Shown here: piece after piece, positions 1-5,386 of the stretch
Position numbering within the stretch: the stretch's first letter is position 1
How the letters are laid out: each line of letters begins with the position of its first letter
Source of the DNA: Pseudomonadota bacterium
Lineage (GTDB): Bacteria; Desulfobacterota; Desulfovibrionia; Desulfovibrionales; Desulfovibrionaceae
Reading direction: 5' to 3'
Length of the DNA: 5,832 nt
Assembly (NCBI GenBank): GCA_018822065.1
Contig: JAHJKV010000053.1
Span: forward strand, 1-5,832
The notes under the pieces: model-generated
Told to the model about the DNA's origin: nothing
Seen by the model: the letters and a program-made list of their open reading frames with translations, nothing else
Databases searched by the model: none
Program-made: the position numbers and the translations under genes

Positions 1-1
1 G

Positions 2-28
2 GTGCCGGGCACGGAGACAAGCCAATAA
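2..28 (+). CDS. possible C-terminal tail of an upstream gene (partial)
   Basis: The frame starting at base 2 reads VPGTETSQ and ends at a TAA (26-28), 35 nt before the start of the receiver gene. Short Pro/Gly/Ser/Thr tails of this kind often end histidine kinases, and the kinase later in this window ends in a similar way (LGTPSSETS). An upstream sensor kinase co-transcribed with the receiver gene is therefore plausible. Eight codons cannot prove this; the assignment is inference from position and resemblance only. Confidence 0.3.
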   Translation: MPGTETSQ

Positions 29-53
29 TCCGGCTTCGGCCGATAGACCCAAT

Positions 54-58
54 GGAGG
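54..58 (+). promoter_or_regulatory. RBS deciding the start of the receiver gene
   Basis: GGAGG lies 5 nt upstream of the ATG at 64. It overlaps the alternative in-frame ATG at 52, which itself has no Shine-Dalgarno sequence. The ATG at 64 is therefore preferred. Confidence 0.8.
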
Positions 59-63
59 ATGCC

Positions 64-507
64 ATGTCCAAGCAACTGACGATTCTCTTGGTTGATGACG
101 AAAAGAATTTCCTGGATACAATTGACGAGCGCATTCAGATCAAGGGGTTCCGGACGCTGCTCGCCTACAGCGGTGAGCAGGCCCTGGAACTGGCCAAGGC
201 CAACCACGTTGATGCCGCCATTGTGGACCTCAAGATGTCTGGCATGGACGGACTGGTCTGCATTGCCAAGTTGAAGGAAATCCACCCCGACCTCAAGACC
301 GTGCTGCTCACCGGCTATGGCGATGCCAAGATCCGGGAGGCCAGCGACGGCCTGGAGGCCGCCTACTTTGAAAAGAGCGAGATGAACAGTTTCTGGACCT
401 TCATGAAGTCCCTTGGTCAGAAGCTGGAGTCCAGCATGGCCGAGGCCGGCTATGCCGAGGGAGGCGACCCCGAGGGTGCCAAGCACCTGAGCGACAATCA
501 CAAGTAG
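64..507 (+). CDS. single-domain response regulator (CheY-like receiver)
   Basis: This is a cytoplasmic phospho-acceptor protein of 147 residues. One receiver domain covers about residues 5-120 and there is no DNA-binding or enzymatic output domain. The acidic pocket is seen as Asp11-Asp12 (LLVDDE), the phosphorylated Asp55 (VDLKMSGMDG), Thr83 (LLTGYG) and Lys104 (YFEK). All the catalytic residues of the family are therefore present. The usual proline after the lysine is missing (Ser105). The last ~25 residues are a polar, Gly/Glu-rich tail. It is likely a phosphorelay intermediate or a protein-binding switch. The partner is probably the gene ending at base 28, but it could be the kinase at 1894-3258; neither can be shown here. 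A strong terminator follows 138 nt downstream. The family call is firm; the pathway is unknown. Confidence 0.92.
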   Translation: MSKQLTILLVDDEKNFLDTIDERIQIKGFRTLLAYSGEQALELAKANHVDAAIVDLKMSGMDGLVCIAKLKEIHPDLKTVLLTGYGDAKIREASDGLEAAYFEKSEMNSFWTFMKSLGQKLESSMAEAGYAEGGDPEGAKHLSDNHK

Positions 508-608
508 GCGAAACCGAATTGGTCGCCGCCCAGAATGAGGGTCCGGGCGACACTGGCAGGGCTGCGAACATAGCGTATGGTTGCCGGTTCGGTCACACTG
601 CCCCTTCC

Positions 609-634
609 CTCCCCCGTCCCCACCAACGGGGGAG
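609..634 (+). other. GC-rich hairpin upstream of the terminator
   Basis: A perfect 9-bp stem (CTCCCCCGT at 609-617 with ACGGGGGAG at 626-634) closes an 8-nt loop. No T-run follows, so alone it is not a classical terminator. It sits 10 nt before the terminator stem and may form a tandem structure with it, or protect the 3' end of the receiver mRNA. Confidence 0.55.
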
Positions 635-644
635 CATCCCCATA

Positions 645-678
645 GGGGTTGGACTTTCGGGTCCAACCCCTCAATTTT
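645..678 (+). terminator. intrinsic (rho-independent) terminator
   Basis: A perfect 10-bp stem GGGGTTGGAC / GTCCAACCCC (645-654 and 661-670) with a 6-nt loop is followed by TCAATTTT. It lies downstream of the receiver gene and before the sigma-54 promoter, so it separates the two transcription units. The T-tract is short (four T after TCAA), which lowers certainty a little. Confidence 0.8.
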
Positions 679-777
679 GCCTATGATCAGGGGCGATCTT
701 TCAAGATTTTCAGAACCTGACTGTCGGAATAACGGGATTTCTTCATGTAAAATCTCCTGCGTTTGAAGTACGAGAAA

Positions 778-800
778 ATCTACTTTTCAGATCTACTTTT
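778..800. repeat. 10-bp direct repeat, 13-bp period
   Basis: ATCTACTTTT occurs at 778-787 and again at 791-800, separated by CAG. It lies about 150 bp upstream of the sigma-54 promoter. It may be part of an upstream binding array, but the short length and T-rich content allow chance. Confidence 0.35.
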
Positions 801-846
801 ATTCGGGAGGATTACCTGTCCGAAAAGAAGCGCAGATGAAAACAGG

Positions 847-863
847 TGTCAGTATATTTGACA
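847..863. promoter_or_regulatory. candidate upstream activator site (TGTCA-N7-TGACA)
   Basis: A perfect 5-bp inverted repeat, TGTCA and TGACA separated by 7 bases, is centred at about 855. This is roughly 115 bp upstream of the transcription start predicted from the -24/-12 element. Sigma-54 enhancer-binding proteins usually bind dyad sites of this kind about 80-150 bp upstream. The activator is not encoded in this window. The link is inferred from position and symmetry. Confidence 0.45.
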
Positions 864-876
864 ACTTACCAAGTTG
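862..876. promoter_or_regulatory. second inverted repeat next to the candidate activator site
   Basis: CAACTT and AAGTTG form a perfect 6-bp dyad around a 3-bp centre and overlap the end of the TGTCA-N7-TGACA dyad by two bases. It may be a second activator half-array or the site of another regulator. The short spacer fits a protein-binding dyad better than an RNA hairpin. Confidence 0.35.
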
Positions 877-944
877 CTTTGCAGTGCAGACCGAAACGCA
901 CCCGCAATAATGATTTAGTTAGGCGTAATTAAATAACATTTCTC

Positions 945-960
945 TGGCATCTTCCTTGCT
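945..960 (+). promoter_or_regulatory. sigma-54 (RpoN) -24/-12 promoter
   Basis: TGGCAT-N5-TTGCT matches the RpoN consensus TGGCAC-N5-TTGCA/T. The invariant GG (946-947) and GC (958-959) have the required 12-bp offset. The predicted transcription start is near 971, leaving a leader of about 30 nt before the usp ATG with its RBS. The AT-rich DNA between this element and the upstream dyads would suit looping by an enhancer-binding protein. It implies that the usp-kinase operon is switched on by a dedicated AAA+ activator. Confidence 0.8.
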
Positions 961-1001
961 CTTCCATATCGTCCATCTTTTCAAACTACAAAGGAGACGA
1001 A

Positions 1002-1877
1002 ATGGAACGACGTCTGTTGGTTGCCATCAGCAACGACACGAGTGCCCTGCACGGGGTCAAGTTCATCACCGACTTTTTCAGGGACTTCTCGGATCTCAAG
1101 GTGACCCTTTTCGCCTCCCTTCCGGCTCGGACCTCCTACTGGGAAGAACAGAACGGCTTTGCCTCTCTGGCGGATATCGAAGAGATGTGCGCCGCCCTGT
1201 ATTCTTCCTTTGAGCAGTCCATGGAAAAGGCGAAGGATCTCCTGGTGCAGGGGGGGATGGCTTCGGAAAACATCACGACCAAGACAGAGCCATGTCGGCA
1301 TTCCACCGAGCTGCATCTGACCTTGGAAGGGATCGTCGGGCGTTACGACGCCCTGGTGCTCGGTCGCCGGGGTCTGGAATCCCTGTCCCAACTCTTTGAC
1401 GACAGCCTCACCGAGCGCCTGTTCAGTTCGGAGATCATGCTGCCCTGCTGGGCCTGCCGACAGTTCGAGCCAGGGCGCAAGAACATTCTTCTGTGCATGG
1501 ACCGCTCTCCGGTCTCCACCGCCCTGGCCGATCACCTCGCCTTTATCCTCGGCCAGGATGCGAGTCACACCATCACTTTGTTCCATGTGCTTGGCAGCAA
1601 GGAACAGGAGCGGGATTCCGCCACGCAGATCATGAATACTGCCGCTGAAATGCTCGATGAGCGGGGATTTTCGACCCATCGCGTCCAGGTCAAGTTCGCG
1701 GTGGACAGTTCCCCGTCCCGGTCCATCCTACGTGAAGCCCAGGAGGGTCGCTACGCCTTGGTGGCCATCGGCCGCAAGGGGGAAATCCGTAGCGGCATGC
1801 GCAGCTTCTTTCTCAGCAGCACGGGCAAGACCGTCCTTCGCGACCTGACGGGCGCGGCACTGTTGTTCGGCGGGTAG
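1002..1877 (+). CDS. tandem universal stress protein (UspA family)
   Basis: This is a cytoplasmic protein of 291 residues with two Usp domains in one chain. Domain 1 covers about residues 1-152 (start RRLLVAIS, GRRG at 121-124). Domain 2 covers about residues 158-291 (start KNILLCMDRS, GRKG at 257-260). Single Usp proteins are near 140 residues, so this is a covalent dimer of the fold. In ATP-binding members G-x2-G is followed after 9 residues by G-S/T. Here that later glycine seems replaced in both halves (DDS near 134 and LSS near 272), so nucleotide binding is doubtful. AAGGAG at 991-996, 5 nt before the ATG, supports the start. The gene lies behind the sigma-54 promoter and 16 nt before a sensor kinase, which suggests one operon for stress signalling. 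The exact role is unknown. Confidence 0.88.
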   Translation: MERRLLVAISNDTSALHGVKFITDFFRDFSDLKVTLFASLPARTSYWEEQNGFASLADIEEMCAALYSSFEQSMEKAKDLLVQGGMASENITTKTEPCRHSTELHLTLEGIVGRYDALVLGRRGLESLSQLFDDSLTERLFSSEIMLPCWACRQFEPGRKNILLCMDRSPVSTALADHLAFILGQDASHTITLFHVLGSKEQERDSATQIMNTAAEMLDERGFSTHRVQVKFAVDSSPSRSILREAQEGRYALVAIGRKGEIRSGMRSFFLSSTGKTVLRDLTGAALLFGG

Positions 1878-1893
1878 AGCTTCTGGAGGAATC

Positions 1894-3258
1894 ATGAACG
1901 AACATATCTTGGTTTCCGGCCTCGCCCTTGCCTCGACACTGGTACAGTTCTCGGCAGCGATCCTGGCCCTGCGCCTGATTCCCCTGACCCGGTCCCGGCT
2001 TGCCTGGAGCTTGTTGTCCTTGGCCTTCATCGTCCAGGGAGTCCGCCGGGCCTTGGGTCTCGTGCTCACCTTTCGGGATATTCCGGCTGCCCAGCTCTAC
2101 TACGCCGACGACGTCATGGGCCTGGTTATCTCCCTTCTCCTGTTAGGCGGCGTCACGTATATCTCATCACTTTTTCGGGCCATCCGCGAAAGCGAGGAGC
2201 GCTTCCGCACGGTGGCGGATTTTACCTATGACATGGAATACTGGCGGCTTCCCAACGGGGAGTTTCAATACCTCTCCCCCTCCTGCGAGCGCATATCCGG
2301 ACGAAGCGTCGCAGCGTTCAAGTCGAATCCCGACCTGATGCTGGAGATCGTCCACCCCGATGACCGGGAAATGGTTCGCGAGCATTTGAAGCAGGATGAC
2401 CAGGAGCAGACGCCCAGCGGTGTGTTTGAATATCGCATCCTCCTGCCGGATGGGACAGTCCGATGGCTTTCCCATGCCTGCCAGCCGGTTTTTGCCGACG
2501 ATGGCACCTACCGGGGCCGTCGTGGCAGCAACCGGGACATCACCTCGCGCAAACTGGCTGAATCACGCCAGGAAGAGGTGGAACACATTCTGCGCCACGA
2601 CCTGAAGAGTCCGCTCATGGGCATCATAGGCATTCCCCGTGTCCTGCAAAATGAAGAAGGCGTGCCCGACCACGTTAAACGGCTTCTGGGCATCCTGGAA
2701 CGGTCCGGTCAGGATCTCTACAATCTGGTTGAGTCTTCCCTAGCCATGGCCCGGCTGGAGCGGGGGGAGCCCATCAGGAGCAACTTACCGGTGAATCTCG
2801 TGGAGGCCGTCCGGGATGTCTATGCAAATCTCGCCGAAGAGGCGCGGTCCTGGGATGTGCAGCTCGTCTGCACCGTGCATGGCAAGGAGGTCGGGCCTCA
2901 GTCCATGCTGGAGTGCCGCGGAGAGGCACTGCTGGTGCGTTCCATGCTGGCCAACCTGATCAAGAACGGGCTTGAAGCCTCGAGCAAGGGCGACACGGTG
3001 TCCGTGGATCTGCGGCGCGGGCAGGAGGTCACGATTGTCATTCACAATACCGGCCTGGTGCCCGAACCAGTGCGCGCCACCCTGTTCGAGAAGTACACCA
3101 GCGCGGGCAAGAATTTCGGCACCGGCCTTGGGACCTTCAGCGCCCGGCTCATAGCCAGGGCCCACGGCGGCGACATCACTTTCACCTCCGCCCCCGGCGA
3201 GGGTACGAGCTTCACCGTCCACCTCCCCCTGGGAACGCCATCCTCCGAGACCTCCTGA
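1894..3258 (+). CDS. membrane-bound PAS sensor histidine kinase
   Basis: The protein has 454 residues. Three hydrophobic segments (about 8-28, 36-58 and 73-95) anchor it in the inner membrane. A PAS/PAC domain follows (about 98-222; ESEERFRTVAD start, HPDD at 154-157, DGTVRW and SNRDIT near the end). The dimerisation/phosphoacceptor helix has His235 in LRHDLKSP. The ATPase domain shows an N box (Asn354, Asn358), an F box (LFEKYTS, 398-403) and a G2 box GTGLGT (409-414). The G1 box reads HNTGLVP, so the usual Asp is Asn385 and the second Gly is Val389. This variant recurs in a kinase subfamily I associate with Desulfovibrio, so it need not be inactive. GGAGG at 1885-1889 supports the ATG. The gene is coupled to the usp gene; no response regulator follows, so the partner is elsewhere. 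The PAS ligand is not predictable. Confidence 0.92.
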   Translation: MNEHILVSGLALASTLVQFSAAILALRLIPLTRSRLAWSLLSLAFIVQGVRRALGLVLTFRDIPAAQLYYADDVMGLVISLLLLGGVTYISSLFRAIRESEERFRTVADFTYDMEYWRLPNGEFQYLSPSCERISGRSVAAFKSNPDLMLEIVHPDDREMVREHLKQDDQEQTPSGVFEYRILLPDGTVRWLSHACQPVFADDGTYRGRRGSNRDITSRKLAESRQEEVEHILRHDLKSPLMGIIGIPRVLQNEEGVPDHVKRLLGILERSGQDLYNLVESSLAMARLERGEPIRSNLPVNLVEAVRDVYANLAEEARSWDVQLVCTVHGKEVGPQSMLECRGEALLVRSMLANLIKNGLEASSKGDTVSVDLRRGQEVTIVIHNTGLVPEPVRATLFEKYTSAGKNFGTGLGTFSARLIARAHGGDITFTSAPGEGTSFTVHLPLGTPSSETS

Positions 3259-3276
3259 CCTCGCCCCTTGTCCGTG

Positions 3277-3303
3277 TCTCCCCGGACAGTCGTTCCGGGG
3301 GGA
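3277..3303. terminator. hairpin between convergent genes, possible bidirectional terminator
   Basis: A stem of about 10 bp (3277-3286 with 3294-3303, one G-T pair, core CCCCGGA/TCCGGGG) lies between the kinase stop and the end of the convergent OmpA gene. Neither strand has a T-run after it, so intrinsic termination is uncertain. Its position makes a 3'-end role likely. Confidence 0.4.
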
Positions 3304-3326
3304 GCCAGTTCAAATTCGCCTCCGGG

Positions 3327-3986
3327 TTAGTCGATCTTTCGAATAATGACCTCGACTCTCCGGTTGAGCGCTTTGGAGGTGTTGTCCTTGGACGGGACCA
3401 GAGGAAAGAGCTTGCCGTGGGAGAGCACTTCCATGCTCATCCAGGGGATGCGTTCTTTTTTGAAGAGCAGTTTGGAGACTTCCTGGGCGCGTTTTTCCGA
3501 GAGCATCAGGTTGTACTTCTGGTCACCCACCGTGTCCGTGTGACCGACAATGCTGATGTCGGTTTATTTTCGTTCCCAAAAAGTTTTGCCGATAGCAGCG
3601 AGAAGCTTCGTGGACTCGGACGTCAGGGAGGTCGTCTTTCCTTTGAAGTAGAGGATGAACGTTGCGGGTGCCTCGGGGAACGCCTTCAGCGTCTGGCCGA
3701 GCTGACGGTCGATGTCCGCTTTGCTCATCTGGAACTGCTTGGTCAGTCGTTTGTCCTGGTCGACCTGCACGGCGTAGGCTTCCTTGTCCAGCACGGTCAA
3801 GTCACCCTTGCGGCCCGTGACTACCACCGTGCCCACATGTCCGTCCGGGTCTGCCAGGAGCAGTACTGTTGCCAGGGGGCCGTTGGGCGCTGGGGCCTCG
3901 GCTGCCGGTGGTGGCCCGACCTCTTTGGCGCAGGCCGCGAAAAGGAGGAGGGCCAGCATCAGGAGAGCGAGTTGTGCCGTGCGCAT
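3327..3986 (-). pseudogene. OmpA-family lipoprotein gene with an in-frame stop
   Basis: The reading frame would encode about 219 residues. It starts with a lipoprotein signal (MRTAQLALLMLALLLFAAC, Cys19 as lipidation site), then has a variable Ala/Pro-rich periplasmic part. It ends with an OmpA-type peptidoglycan-binding domain. That domain matches the family motif TD-x10-LS-x2-RA-x2-V-x3-L exactly (VGHTDTVG, LSEKRAQEV) and finishes with RRVEVIIR. A TAA at 3564-3566 interrupts the frame after residue 140. The frame continues unshifted on both sides (before it ERK, after it TDISIVGHTD), so one substitution, for example TCA to TAA, explains it. As it stands, only a lipoprotein without its wall anchor would be made. 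GGAGGTG at 3994-4000 fits the ATG. The start lies 1 nt after the fecR-like stop, so the two form an operon. Readthrough or sequencing error remain possible. Confidence 0.82.
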
Positions 3987-3987
3987 C

Positions 3988-4407
3988 CTACTTCACCTCC
4001 GGTTCGACGGAGATCAGAAACTTGGTGCCTCGGATGCCGATGGTGGTCAGCGGCGTGCTCACTTGCATCTTGTCCGGGGCTATCTGGGCCATTTTTCCGG
4101 TGAGAAATGTGGCAGATCCTGTGCGCATCTGAGCCAGAAAGCTCATGTCGTCATGCAGAGGATCAAAGATGAACTCGTCTATGTTGAGTTCCGTATTTGG
4201 CCCCAGGGAGAGTCGCGTATCATCCCGGAAAATGACGTCCATGGTGCTGTTTCTTACCGTCACCAGGGTATCATCCTGAAATATGTGGCCACCAACCTCG
4301 ATGGGTTGGAGGTCGCCTTTTCTGACCACATATCCTTTGCCGGTGAGCGTCTTGACTGAGCCAATGAATCCTTCAGCAAATACAGTCGTAGTGAGACAAC
4401 ACACCAT
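3988..4407 (-). CDS. FecR-domain periplasmic protein, probably frameshifted at its signal peptide
   Basis: The open frame gives 139 residues. Most is a FecR-type beta domain (about 15-135; GFIGSVKTLTGKGYVVR at its start, FRDDTRLSLGPNTEL in the middle, TPLTTIGIRGTKFLI at its end). Proteins of this short type occur beside OmpA lipoproteins and probably work in the periplasm; the ligand is unknown. The ATG at 4407 has no RBS and leaves only a stub of a signal peptide (MVCCLTTTVFA, cleavage expected after VFA). A good RBS and ATG lie at 4437-4449, in another frame. Adding one base near 4412 would join them into MLGTTILTT-LLMVCCLTTTVFA, a convincing signal peptide. A one-base deletion is therefore likely. 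Alternatively, ribosomes could restart at the TGATG overlap. The gene is followed 1 nt later by the OmpA gene. Confidence 0.75.
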   Translation of the reverse strand: MVCCLTTTVFAEGFIGSVKTLTGKGYVVRKGDLQPIEVGGHIFQDDTLVTVRNSTMDVIFRDDTRLSLGPNTELNIDEFIFDPLHDDMSFLAQMRTGSATFLTGKMAQIAPDKMQVSTPLTTIGIRGTKFLISVEPEVK

Positions 4408-4439
4408 CAGCAGGTTGTTAGAATCGTCGTTCCGAGCAT
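4407..4439 (-). other. 10-codon leader frame, probably the original 5' end of the fecR-like gene
   Basis: ATG at 4439 opens MLGTTILTTC and stops at a TGA whose last A is the first base of the ATG at 4407 (TGATG). It owns the only good RBS here. Either it is the broken-off start of the signal peptide, or it is a coupled leader peptide. I favour the first view because the joined sequence is hydrophobic and ends in a signal-peptidase I site. Confidence 0.5.
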
Positions 4440-4444
4440 GTAAC

Positions 4445-4449
4445 TCTCC
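4445..4449 (-). promoter_or_regulatory. RBS of the original fecR-like start
   Basis: On the minus strand AGGAG precedes the ATG at 4439 with a spacing of 5 nt. No comparable site precedes the ATG at 4407, which is the main reason to suspect a frameshift. Confidence 0.65.
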
Positions 4450-4463
4450 TGATGCATGGGGAA

Positions 4464-4489
4464 TTTTGTGTTAATTCAAAACCACAAAA
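4464..4489. other. AT-rich inverted repeat between comM and the fecR-like gene
   Basis: TTTTGTG (4464-4470) and CACAAAA (4483-4489) form a 7-bp dyad with a 12-nt centre, in the short gap between the comM stop and the fecR-like RBS. It could be an operator or a weak terminator for comM. There is no GC-rich stem, so termination is doubtful. Confidence 0.3.
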
Positions 4490-4558
4490 ACCACTGTATC
4501 ATCAATGAGTATTATTATGAACAAGAAGGATGTCGTTTTTTCCGATGAACGCGACGAT

Positions 4559-5236
4559 CTAGACGTGCTGGGCCCGGTCCATGCTTCGGTAGTTGATGGC
4601 CTCGGCCAGGTGGGCGGCGGTGAGGTTCGGGCTTTCGGACAGGTCGGCGATGGTCCGGGCGATGCGCAGGATGCGGGTGTAGGCGCGGGCGGAGAGGCCG
4701 AGGTTTTTGACGGCAGAGCCCAGGAAGGCGTGTTCGGCCTCACCCAGGTGGCAGTGCTTTTCCAGGGCCGAGCCCGTGAGTTCCGCGTTGGTGTGGATGG
4801 GAAGGGCGGCGTAGCGCAACCGCTGCACCTCGCGAGTCCGGGCGATGCGCTGGCGCATGGTTGCCGAGTCCGTGGTGCCCCGGGTGGCCTTCAGGTCGCT
4901 GTAGGGCACGGCAGGCACTTCCACCTGGAGGTCGATGCGGTCGAGCAATGGCCCGGAGATGCGGCCCCGGTAGTTCTGGATGACATTCGGGGCGCAGGTG
5001 CAGGTGTGGCGTTCGTCCGTGAGATAGCCGCAGGGGCAGGGGTTCATGGCCGCCACGAGCATGAAGTCCGCCGGGTAGGAGAGGGTCACCAGGGAGCGGG
5101 AAATGGAAACCGTGCCGTCCTCCAGGGGTTGGCGCAGCACTTCCAGGGCGCCTTTCTTGAATTCGGGCAACTCGTCCAGGAAGAGGATGCCCCGGTGGGC
5201 TAGGCTGACCTCGCCCGGACGGGGATATGTGCCGCC
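4559..5236 (-). pseudogene. comM: comM, C-terminal part only, cut by a transposon end
   Basis: ComM is an AAA+ ATPase (Mg-chelatase-like, YifB family) that acts as a branch-migration helicase during natural transformation and recombination. About 225 codons remain of a usual ~500. They begin GGTYPRPGEVSLAH and contain Walker B (ILFLDELPEF), the RQPLEDG and ISRS segment, and a cysteine cluster (MNPCPCGYL, then CTC). SGPLLDRIDL and the C-terminal helical Mg-chelatase domain (LSARAYTRILRIARTIADL) follow, with the typical end INYRSMDR. The frame is clean and stops at 4559-4561. On the 5' side homology ends in the middle of the conserved IGGG-T-PRPGE segment, exactly where AT-rich DNA begins. Walker A and the whole N-terminal domain are missing from this side. 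The N-terminal half should lie beyond the far end of the element. Identification is firm; loss of function follows from the missing Walker A. Confidence 0.92.
5232..5236. repeat. candidate 5-bp target-site duplication (CCGCC)
   Basis: Tn7-like elements duplicate 5 bp on insertion. If the element starts with the TGT at 5237, the flanking copy is CCGCC, which comes from two glycine codons of comM. The second copy is outside the window, so this is a prediction. Confidence 0.5.
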
Positions 5237-5246
5237 TGTGAGTTCT

Positions 5247-5267
5247 ATTTATTTATGATAATATTCA
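5247..5267 (+). repeat. TnsB-binding-type end repeat 1
   Basis: The shared pattern ATTTATTnATGnTAATATT occurs here, starting 10 bp inside the TGT end. It matches the second copy at 18 of 21 positions. Tn7 ends carry several ~22-bp TnsB sites, with the outermost beginning just inside the terminal 8 bp, which fits this placement. Confidence 0.7.
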
Positions 5268-5300
5268 AGGGATATCAAAGCAAATTAAACTAAATTTTAC

Positions 5301-5321
5301 ATTTATTCATGGTAATATTGA
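5301..5321 (+). repeat. TnsB-binding-type end repeat 2
   Basis: This is the second copy in the same orientation, 54 bp from the first, with three mismatches. A much weaker third match (about 12 of 19) adjoins it at 5323-5341. The copy overlaps a TTGACA -35-like box and the unlikely ATG at 5309, so TnsB binding could repress tnsA transcription, as known for Tn7. Confidence 0.7.
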
Positions 5322-5352
5322 CAGTTATTGTTAAAAATGGTTTGTTTTTAAT
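5318..5352 (+). promoter_or_regulatory. possible tnsA promoter
   Basis: A perfect TTGACA lies at 5318-5323, but the hexamer 17 bp further on is TTTGTT. A better -10 (TTTAAT, 5347-5352) is 23 bp away, which is too far. A promoter must lie here if tnsA is expressed from within the element, but which hexamers are used is unclear. Confidence 0.3.
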
Positions 5353-5377
5353 AGCTAACCTTACAACTACCTTCCAA

Positions 5378-5383
5378 GAGGTG
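5378..5383 (+). promoter_or_regulatory. RBS deciding the tnsA start
   Basis: GAGGTG-like sequence (AGAGGTG region) precedes the ATG at 5387 by a few bases. The in-frame ATG at 5309 lies inside end repeat 2 and adds 26 residues with no family resemblance. Confidence 0.65.
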
Positions 5384-5386
5384 CAT

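Larger units (their letters stand above)
508..1001. other. 494-bp gene-free region: terminator, then promoter region of the usp operon
   Basis: I find no convincing gene on either strand. The left part (508-680) is GC-rich with nested inverted repeats and ends in an intrinsic terminator. The right part (680-1001) is clearly more AT-rich. It holds a 10-bp direct repeat, two adjoining inverted repeats and a sigma-54 type promoter, followed by a short leader and the usp RBS. The 61-codon frame at 581-766 has no RBS, runs through the terminator hairpin and resembles nothing I recognise. Confidence 0.75.

Noticed and set aside
31..42. CGGC-TTCG-GCCG mini-hairpin before the receiver gene
   Set aside because: It has a stable UUCG-type loop but only 4 bp and no T-run, and it is too small to call a terminator or regulator.
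802..824. Imperfect hairpin TTCGG...CCGAA with inner AGG/CCT pairing
   Set aside because: The stem is interrupted and short, no T-run follows on the plus strand, and it has no clear link to the promoter.
981..1679. Minus-strand open frame of 232 codons opposite the usp gene
   Set aside because: It is an antisense shadow of the Usp coding region, with no family resemblance.
3417..4103. Plus-strand open frame of 228 codons opposite the OmpA gene
   Set aside because: The minus strand encodes an OmpA motif and a lipoprotein signal; the plus frame has no RBS and resembles nothing known.
4505..5203. Long plus-strand open frame (232 codons)
   Set aside because: It lies antisense to comM, whose minus-strand protein is clearly recognisable. 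The frame is open only because of GC-rich codon bias.
5309..5386. Longer TnsA start at the ATG at 5309
   Set aside because: It falls inside end repeat 2, has no RBS, and the 26 added residues do not resemble TnsA. The ATG at 5387 has an RBS.
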